Source of the DNA: Zingiber officinale
Lineage: Eukaryota > Streptophyta > Magnoliopsida > Zingiberales > Zingiberaceae
Assembly: GCF_018446385.1 (NCBI RefSeq)
Contig: NC_056005.1
Span: 44,211,461-44,275,460 of the forward strand
Direction: 5' to 3'
Length of the DNA: 64,000 nt
In this document: positions 57,380 to 64,000 of the stretch, one piece after another
Position numbering within the stretch: position 1 is the first letter of the stretch
Layout of the letters: each line of letters begins with the position of its first letter
Made by a program: the position numbers and the translations under genes
The notes under the pieces: generated by a model
What the model saw: only the letters and a program-made list of their open reading frames with translations
What the model was told of the DNA's origin: nothing
The model's database searches: none

Positions 57380-58700
57380 TCTTATTCGAGTGTCTTAATT
57401 TGATCATACTCTTTTGATTGGCAAAGAACATCTTCTATATTTTGCTCATGTTCTCTCAACTCTCTAAACTCATCATTTTGAGTTTCTGACTTTCCATAAA
57501 TCAGGCTTGCCTTCAAGGGATCTTCTAATGTATGAAGAAGTACTTCTTCCATATCACTGCAACTTCTCCATACAACTTCATCACAACACTTATCAAGATT
57601 TGTTTTAGTTGAAATAGTCAATTTGTCTAATACCCGTGTTAGGGATTCATTACACTATAAGGCTAATTTCTCCATCTTGTCATCTAATTGCTTGAATATT
57701 TCATGCTAAGACTGGATGACACTTTCTCTAAGGTTTTCAACATTACTGTTCATCAGATATAGCTCCTCTTTGATGTTTAAACTTGCTTCTAAGCTTTGAA
57801 CTTCAGGAATCTTTAGTGAGAGAGTCATTAAATTTTCTATTGACCATTCATGAATGGTTTATCATTGCCTAGTCAATCAAATCATATGCTTCACTCCAAC
57901 TCTTATTCATCATAGAGCCCCCTACAACTAAACCCAATTGAGTCATGTTGGAAAATGATATCCCAATATAAAATATATGAATAATCAACTACTTTTCTAG
58001 ACTATGGTGTGAACATTGCTGTAACAAGTTTAGGAATCTATCCCATGCTTCATAATGACTCTCTATCTTTTTGCGCAATGCTCGTGATTTGATTCCTCAG
58101 ATAGGTTATTTTTCTTAGTAGAAAATACTTGTTTTAAAATCGTTGTTCTAATTTATCCCATGTTTTGATACTTCTAAGCGGTAGAGTATTTAACCAAGTG
58201 ATGGTTGAATCTCTTAGGCTAAAAGAAAATGATAGTAGCCAAATGGTGTCTGCCGAAACCCCTTTATATTTCAATGTCTTACAATATTTATAAAATTCCA
58301 CAGGATGTGGATATGGATTTTCATAATATGACGCTCCAAATTGATCTTCTTGAATCTTAGAAATAAATGCAAGATCAAGTATGAAATTATGAGCATCAAT
58401 CTATGAAGGTACAATAAGATCCAATATTCTTCTAGATAGGGAAACAATAAAATCTTTCAGAAGTTAGATTACCATAATGGAATGTACTTCATATTCTATT
58501 AGAATCAGGATTGATAGGTAAAAGATTTCCTACAATATTAGACCTTCACATGTAAGAGAATAAAGTCAAATCTCCTTTAAAGCCGAATTCTAAAATAAAA
58601 TTATTTGCAAACAAGAAAATACAGAATTTATGAAAAAGAAAACTGAATTGTAAAACTATTAATAAGAGAATAAATGCGGAGTTTATTAACAAAAGGAAAA
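57380..58700 (-). pseudogene. Athila-like Gag relic and gag-pol linker
   Basis: Broken minus-strand frames contain ESHYEAWDRFLNLLQQC (near 58040), GGSMMNKSWSEAYDLID (near 57900) and NVENLRESVIQ, matching the retrotrans_gag segment of Athila-type elements. An 79-codon open frame at 57621-57382 lies in the linker before RT. No zinc knuckle is recognisable. Confidence 0.7.
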
Positions 58701-58744
58701 GAGTCTACAATAACTAAATTACAAATCAACTAATGTCAATCGAA

Positions 58745-58773
58745 AATAGTCTCTGACAACAACATCAAAAACT
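58745..58773 (-). other. Primer-binding-site region, Athila-like element
   Basis: Minus strand AGTTTTTGATGTTGTTGTCA directly follows the LTR end; a diverged equivalent of the site at 15930-15960. Confidence 0.5.
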
Positions 58774-60295
58774 TGTTGTCTAACCATAACTACATGATTA
58801 TGTCATTAAGTAATAAAAATATCAATCCACAAGGAATGTTAATTAAATACTAACTAAGTTCGTAAAGTAAGTTATCTAGACGATCGAAATTGTGTATGGT
58901 AATGACAACGAGAGATAAACAAAGAGAGTTGACAGAGCAAGAGATAAAAGTTTGAGAGAGGGCCTAAAGTAGAGAAGGTCACGGGAAGGCAAGCAGTCAA
59001 AGGGAGAAGTTGGATTGGGGGATGATTTTAGGATTTCAATTTCACTACAATGCTAGTTGATGTCCTATGTATTGTTCATCTCCTTACCTCCATGTTTACA
59101 CACTTGTAGGGATTTTAACCAAATTATTAGTATGGACCCATGAAGATTGCACCGAAGTGTTTACACCACTTTTAATGCTATTAAGTAAAAAGGTAATACT
59201 AAAAAGTTTAATTAAAGGGATACCCTTGTAACATGAGGGTCTCGGTTTATACAGTCTAGATTACACGAGTCACTTCCTAACATTAATTGGGAAAAAAACT
59301 CATTAAACATTAATTAGCTAATCTCTTACAGAGAATTGACCTCCTTTTCAAGGTAATGACTCTAGAAAATCTGATTAAAAGGATATTCTCTGTCACTAAG
59401 GGCCCCCGTCATACAATTAGAGCATCTTCTCTATATGGTGACCAATCCTTCACATCTAATTGCACATTCAACACACACATTCAATCAAACAAGAACAAGG
59501 TATAAATATATCATAGAACAAGAAAATTACCAAATATATAGTTCACACATTAACATTGCATCATAGTTACATCCTACATCCTAGAATGAGATTCTTCTAT
59601 AGAAAATGAAATACAAACATAAGACATAGAATATAGCAATCTACAACTTAAATCGGAAAGAGAAGAGAAGAGAAAGCTTGAAGGGACCCCCCCCCCCCCC
59701 CCAACCCCAAAAAAAACAAACAAAAAAAAGGGGGGATCTCTATTCCCTTTTATAAGGCCATCACACGGATTGTTTTGAAGCAACATTGGCCGTGTCTTTT
59801 TGGCATGTTTGTGTCATGTGACTTTCTATTTTGAGCCATGGGAAAAGGCATGATCGTGTTTGGGAGGCACCGTCGGACCGTGTGACTTTCTGTTTTCAGC
59901 CTTAGGAAGAGGCACGATCGTGCCGGTGAGACATGATCAGACCGTGTGACTTTCTATTTTAAGTCCTAGGAAGAGGCACGGTCGTGCTTGGGAGCCATGA
60001 CTGGATTGTGTGGCATTTTGGAACATCTGGGAGACACGACCATGTCTGGCTGAATAAGGCACAATCTTGCTTTGCTGAATTCTCTCCATGATCGCTCAAA
60101 TGTGCAATATGCTCCATTTGTACTCCAAAAATGTATCATATTAGTTAATATACAAAAATAACAGATCTTCAAACTAAAGAAGTAAAAAATAATAATTATA
60201 ATGAAATAGAGTGCGATAATATAAATCATGCTCATGAAATGCAAGTAAATGTATGACAAGTAATGCCTAAATATATGTATAATCTACGCACATCA
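58774..60295 (-). repeat. 5' LTR of the Athila-like element
   Basis: On the minus strand it starts TGATGTGCGTAGATTATACA (60295) and ends near GACAACA (58774), 1522 bp. It matches 1280-1843 and is related to the level-3 LTR (shared start, and the block near 59230-59430). Palindromes such as GGCACGATCGTGCC (59910) lie upstream of a minus-strand TATAAAAGG (59746-59754). A run of about 15 C at 59688-59702 sits just downstream of that box. Confidence 0.8.
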
Positions 60296-60439
60296 ACCCC
60301 CTCTAGCAATGTCATCTATCTCAACATAGATAAGCTAAGTATTGAGTCAACCGCTTCTCCTTCAATAAGCAACATTCAGAGGACATTGCACTGAAATTTA
60401 TCCAACCTATGGCTGACTACCCTCATAAGGGAAGATATA

Positions 60440-60830
60440 AAGACTGTGGAGAATGTTTTAGAACACTACCTTGTTGGGATATTCCTCGGGTGCTTCTCTA
60501 GTTGGTTGGGGGTGAAGGCAATGGCAAACCGATGGAAAATACTATACAAGATATAGGTGCATTGTAACTATTGGTTGATCTTCAAATTCAATTCTACTAC
60601 TTTCCATAATAGGTTACTTAAAAGAGGTCTTTATGTTATATATGGTTATCAACTATACTTGAAATAAGTATTGAAATGCTTCTTGTTTAGGGAGATGGAG
60701 CAAACAATAATACCTTTATGAATGCAGATTCATGGCTTGTTGGTGGAGTGTTGAACAACTCAAGGGTTTAGCAAAATAGCATCCCAAGTTGACAGACCAT
60801 TGTACACAGATAAGTTGGCAACCCTTATAC
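60440..60830 (+). pseudogene. DUF4283-type relic (LINE ORF1 or zinc-knuckle protein)
   Basis: Broken plus-strand frame: EHYLVGIFLGCFSSWLGVKA, YWLIFKFNS, YVIYGYQLYLK, MQIHGLLVECW-like and SKIASQVDRPLYTDKLAT. These follow the order of the DUF4283 domain common in plant non-LTR retrotransposon ORF1 proteins (GxxLGxFPxxKAV, WLIFxF, YFIYGRPLxLK, SxIASxVGxPLxxDxxT). At least five stops. The rest of a LINE is not seen. Confidence 0.7.
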
Positions 60831-61499
60831 ATAGATCATTTTATTTAGCCTATTTCTTGTTGAGAATATAAGCATGTCTTTTTTGTAAATAAATTTATTA
60901 CAATGTTTAAGATATTTTTTAGTATGTAAAATGTGATAATAAGATGAAAAAACACTATTTTGAGCAAAACTGAGCCAACACTTTAAAATACATAGTTTGT
61001 ATATGTATTCTTTGTATTCCCTGCTCTTCTTCCTCCTTTCTCGTTAACTATAGAGTGTTGGTATTTAATCTGATTGAGATCTAGATGAGTTGATGACAAA
61101 TGAAGAGTTCGGACAGGTCAAGGACAACAAAGAAGAGGTTGACTGTCGAACTAGGATTAGGACAACACCTTGACTGCTGATAAATTGTGCACAAGAAAAT
61201 GATTAGAAGGGAGTCGAGACAGACCTTGACGAGACCCCTCTCTAATGTTGAATTCAAACTCCAGAGAAAATATAGTTAAAAACAAGTGAGTTAACAGAGA
61301 TAATGTTATCATCCTCCTCCTATGACACAAATATCATTACCTCACATAGGGAAGAGAGAGAGGTGAATAAACTATCTCTCCTTTTTCCAAAAGGATCCAC
61401 CTCTTTCATCTATACGGAAGGGTTCATCCCTTTGTAATCGATGCAAATGGTTCATAATAACTGCAACTGCCTCTCAACCTCATGTTATGTTCAGGAATT

Positions 61500-61640
61500 C
61501 AGGGGCGCAACCCACTAGATCACTCGGGATACTTGAGAGTGTAACTATGTCAAGCACTCGGGTGCTCAAGAGCATAACCCAGTTGAGCGCTTAGGGTGCT
61601 TGAGAGCATAACCCAATCAAGCACTCGAGGTGTACTCAGA
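61500..61640 (+). repeat. Short tandem repeats, about four units of 33-35 bp
   Basis: Units of AGCACTCGGGTGCTCAAGAG followed by CATAACCCAGTTG with variations; arms GCACTC/GAGTGC-like. Origin unknown, possibly an LTR fragment. Confidence 0.65.
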
Positions 61641-61980
61641 TCTTTTGTTAAGGGGATATTAATGCCTGTTTGGATTACTGGTTGGTGATGAACACCATGT
61701 GTATGCCTATATAACTTTTCTTAGCACTGTTGTGATATGAATTAGAGTGAAACATGATCAAGCTGTTCTAGTCCTTATATGAATTAATTAATATCCTTTG
61801 ATCATGTCTTTTGGGCTCTACTAATATTCAATTGAGTTTTTTAATCACATTAATGATGTAGACAACATTAGTTGAAAGTTACTAATTCTTTTCGACAATT
61901 TATTAAGCTAGATACGTAGGTTTCCATAATATCTAAAATGCATATCTAATGTTTATATTTACTAAATACATTGTCATTTT

Positions 61981-63526
61981 TGTTAGGACCTTCGAATGCG
62001 GCTAGAGAGGGGGGGTGTGAATAGCCGACCCCAAATTCTCGTTTCTTCCTACAATTTGAGTTAGCGCAGCGGAAATAAAAGATAGAAACGAAACAGGAGA
62101 ATATCAAACCTCAAACGCGATGATATAACGAGGTTCGGAGATGATACTCCTACTCCTCAGCGTGTCCGTAAGGTGGACGAATCCTATCAATCCGTCGGTG
62201 GATGAGACCCCGGAAAATCTGCTAATAAAAACTCCTTCTAGGTGGAGAAACCTCGCCGCAATCTCTCTTGCAACAGCAATATCAGAGTACAAGAAATACA
62301 GCAAGAAGCCAAGAACAATATGAATGTAAAAACACTGGTTTGCTTGCCTTCTCATCGACTGTTGATGAAGCAGCAACTTCACGGATGCCAACCACAGTAG
62401 CAACTGTTTAGTTGGAGACCCAGCCGAGGAAAGCTCACACGAAGCTTCAGAGAGCTCAGCAAAGCTCAGATCGCAAGGAGGAAGAAGAAGAAGCACTCCA
62501 CTTCTCTGCCTTCAACCTAGATTTATAATCAACCTGCGAAGAAGACAAAGAAGACGCAGAAATCTAGCCGTTGTGACTCAACAGCTAGGCCTGGACCGAT
62601 CAGGCTATGGCCTGATCGGTCCAGGAAATCTCTGATCGGTCTGTGGACCGATCAGGCCCTAGTCTGATCGGTCCCCAGACCGATCCCAACTCTCACAGAG
62701 AGGGGTTGCCGAGCCCTGATCGGTCTGTGGATCGATCAGGCCATAGGTGGATCGGTCCACAGACCGATCCCCCTATTGTTCTCTTCTTACTGATCGGTCA
62801 CTAGACCGATCAGATAATCCACAGAGAGCTACTGTGTGGTTACTGATCGGTCACGAGACCGATCAGATAGCTAAGGTATCACTGGATCGGTCAACAGACC
62901 GATCCAATGCCTCTGTTGGTTTTAGAGCATCCCAGCCCTAAACCCTAACGTCTTCCTGGTCCAGAGAACGAGCTACCGAGCCCTCTCTGACCTAGTCCGG
63001 AGAACGAGCTACCGAGCCCTCTCCGACTTCCACATCCGGTCCAGAGAACGAGCTACCGAGCCCTCTCTGACCTAGTCCGGAGAACAAGCTACAGAGCCCT
63101 CTCCGACTTCCACGTCCGGTCCAGAGAACGAGCTACCGAGCCCTCTCTGACCTCCCATGCCAAGCTTCCATACTTGGACTTTTCCCGTGCCCAGCTCCCT
63201 GCTTGGACTTTTCCCGTGCCAAGCTCCCTGCTTAGACTTTTCCGTGCCAAGTCTCCATACTTGGACTTTTCCCGTGCCAAGCTCCCTGCTTGGACCTTTC
63301 CGTGCCAAGTCTCCATACTTGGACTTTTCCCGAATCAGGTCAACTCAAGTCGGGTCAACCAGGTCAACCTTGACCAAAGGTTGCACCCACAATCCCCCAA
63401 GTTCCTATTCTTGTCAAACATCAAAGTATAACTTCTCCATTCTTGTCAAACATCAAAATATACCTCGAGTCAGGTCAACTCGAGTCGGGTCACCCAGGTC
63501 AACCTTGACCTAAGGTTGCACCAACA
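61981..63526 (-). repeat. 3' LTR of the second SIRE-like element
   Basis: Reads TGTTGGTGCAACC on the minus strand from 63526 and ends ...GGTCCTAACA at 61981. At 1546 bp it is shorter than 25826-27945 because it lacks the CCTGGTGAGTGAAGCCAGG array; it keeps the CCAAGC...GCTTGG units (63160-63335), the GGCTCGGTAGCTCG units (62960-63150) and the GATCGGTC palindromes (62590-62910). A weaker TATAAAT box lies at 62519-62527 (complement). Confidence 0.9.
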
Positions 63527-64000
63527 ATCTCCCCCTTTTTGATGTTTGACAAAAATCATAATCAAGTTAGGTTAACCTGATAACCTAACTTAGGTTTTCC
63601 AATAGTTCTCCAATGTTCTTCCTCGAACATTCTCTGAACATTCTCCCCAAACTCCAATGTTCTTCCTTGAACATTCTCTGGACATTCTCCCCCTTTTTGA
63701 CACACATCAAAAGGGGTGAATCAAGGTCAAGAGTTTCTTTCTAATGAAAGTCGCATACCTTTCATTGAAACCCTTAATTTCTCCCTTGATACTAAAATCA
63801 ACAATCAACTTAGTGATAATCCCATATCACTCATCCTCAGAAATCTTGACGAGTAAAAACTCCCCCTAAAAGTCAACTCCCCCTTGACCAATAGGTAAAA
63901 CTCCCCCTAAAGGTCAACTCCTCCTTGACCATTGCACCAACAATGTCTTGGAGAGTTTCAACCCTTTAGAAATCTAAAACACCAACTTCCATAGCTGAAA
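63527..64000 (-). other. Internal 3' region of the second SIRE-like element
   Basis: Polypurine tract ATCTCCCCCTTTTT complement at 63527-63540, then repeated CTCCCCC-type tracts (about 63640, 63690, 63862, 63888, 63903). No coding sequence. One local block, TCCAATGTTCTTCCTTGAAC with its flanks, is duplicated at 63610-63690. Confidence 0.8.

Larger units (their letters stand above)
1..60295 (-). mobile_element. Level 1: Athila-like Ty3/gypsy retrotransposon, heavily interrupted
   Basis: On the minus strand the order is 5' LTR (58774-60295), PBS-like site, gag, RT, RNase H, integrase, a 3'-proximal ORF, a polypurine tract (1844-1865) and a 3' LTR. Only 1280-1843 of the 3' LTR is visible, because CACTA-1 sits in it. 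The element's own sequence is 1280-4575, 42820-43005, 52723-52756 and 54073-60295; all the rest is nested insertions. All reading frames carry stops and frameshifts, so it is the oldest element in the stack. Gag with an MNKSWSEAYDLID segment, the gypsy-type RT and an Athila-type ORF downstream of pol support the lineage call. Confidence 0.85.
60296..61980 (+). other. Sequence outside the Athila-like element
   Basis: Starts with the presumed Athila TSD copy (60296-60300, partner outside the window). It contains the DUF4283 relic (60440-60830) and short tandem units (61500-61640). 60860-61500 and 61640-61980 are AT-rich with no feature I can support. Bases 61976-61980 (ATTTT) would be one TSD copy of the element starting at 61981. 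Confidence 0.5.
61981..64000 (-). mobile_element. Second SIRE-like element, minus strand, truncated by the window
   Basis: The 3' LTR (61981-63526) and the first 474 bases of its adjoining internal region are visible. The internal part (63527-64000) matches 30770-31344 in reverse complement, including several polypurine tracts. Body and 5' LTR lie to the right of the window. Confidence 0.9.

Noticed and set aside
59688..59735. Poly-C/poly-A tract (also C runs at 37415 and 44383) as a structural motif
   Set aside because: Homopolymer runs are common and error-prone; no adjoining structure supports a function.
62141..63513. ORFs in the right-hand SIRE-like LTR
   Set aside because: Same repeat read-through as in the 25.8-27.9 kb LTR; noncoding U3/R.

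Overview
This window is plant nuclear DNA, almost certainly intergenic heterochromatin of a monocot-like genome. It contains Athila-like, Angela-like and SIRE-like LTR retrotransposons, a chromovirus-type solo LTR, and three CACTA (En/Spm) DNA transposons. I found no intact host gene, rRNA, tRNA or CRISPR. The style of the LTR repeats is reminiscent of Zingiberaceae, but that is a weak impression, not a measurement.

Nearly everything from position 1 to 60295 is one decayed, minus-strand Athila-like Ty3/gypsy element filled with younger insertions. Most boundaries are fixed by target-site duplications (TSDs) read directly from the sequence. Level 1: the Athila-like element. Its 5' LTR is 58774-60295, its gag/RT/RNase H/integrase relics run 58.7-54.5 kb, its 3'-proximal ORF is 3.97-3.06 kb, and part of its 3' LTR is 1280-1843. 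Level 2, inside it: the right end of CACTA-1 (1-1279), a gag-only copia-type element (4576-42819, TSD GACAC/GACAT), CACTA-3 (43006-52722, TSD TCA) and a solo LTR (52757-54072, TSD TTACA). Level 3, inside the gag-only copia element: a gag-only Athila-related element (5838-38593, TSD CTACA) and a minus-strand solo LTR (about 40480-42078). Level 4, inside that gypsy element: CACTA-2 (5853-14008, TSD ATT, in the 5' LTR), an Angela/BARE-like Ty1-copia (18596-35365, TSD GCTCA, in the internal region) and a solo LTR (36295-37450, in the 3' LTR). Level 5: a chromovirus-type solo LTR in CACTA-2 (6068-9069, TSD GCATT) and a SIRE-like gag-only element in the Angela RNase H (25826-33427, TSD CTAAC). A second copy of the SIRE-like family starts on the minus strand at 61981 and runs off the right edge. 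The piece 60296-61980 lies outside the Athila-like element and holds a DUF4283 relic.

Two things deserve most attention. First, CACTA-2 carries a same-strand, intron-containing chimera of host gene fragments: the D1/D2 junction of NSF, the C-terminus of a WAV2/BEM46-type hydrolase, and the MID-PIWI region of an AGO1-like ARGONAUTE. Second, eight different LTR families here carry their own, sequence-unrelated arrays of short palindromes just upstream of the TATA box.

Coding capacity: CACTA-3 holds a nearly complete two-gene set (TNP2-type transposase, and a Transposase_24/DUF8039/C48-protease protein), both damaged. The Angela-like element has a full but broken gag-pol. The SIRE-like, gag-only copia and gag-only gypsy elements encode only Gag-type proteins with CCHC knuckles, so they must have been moved by enzymes supplied in trans.
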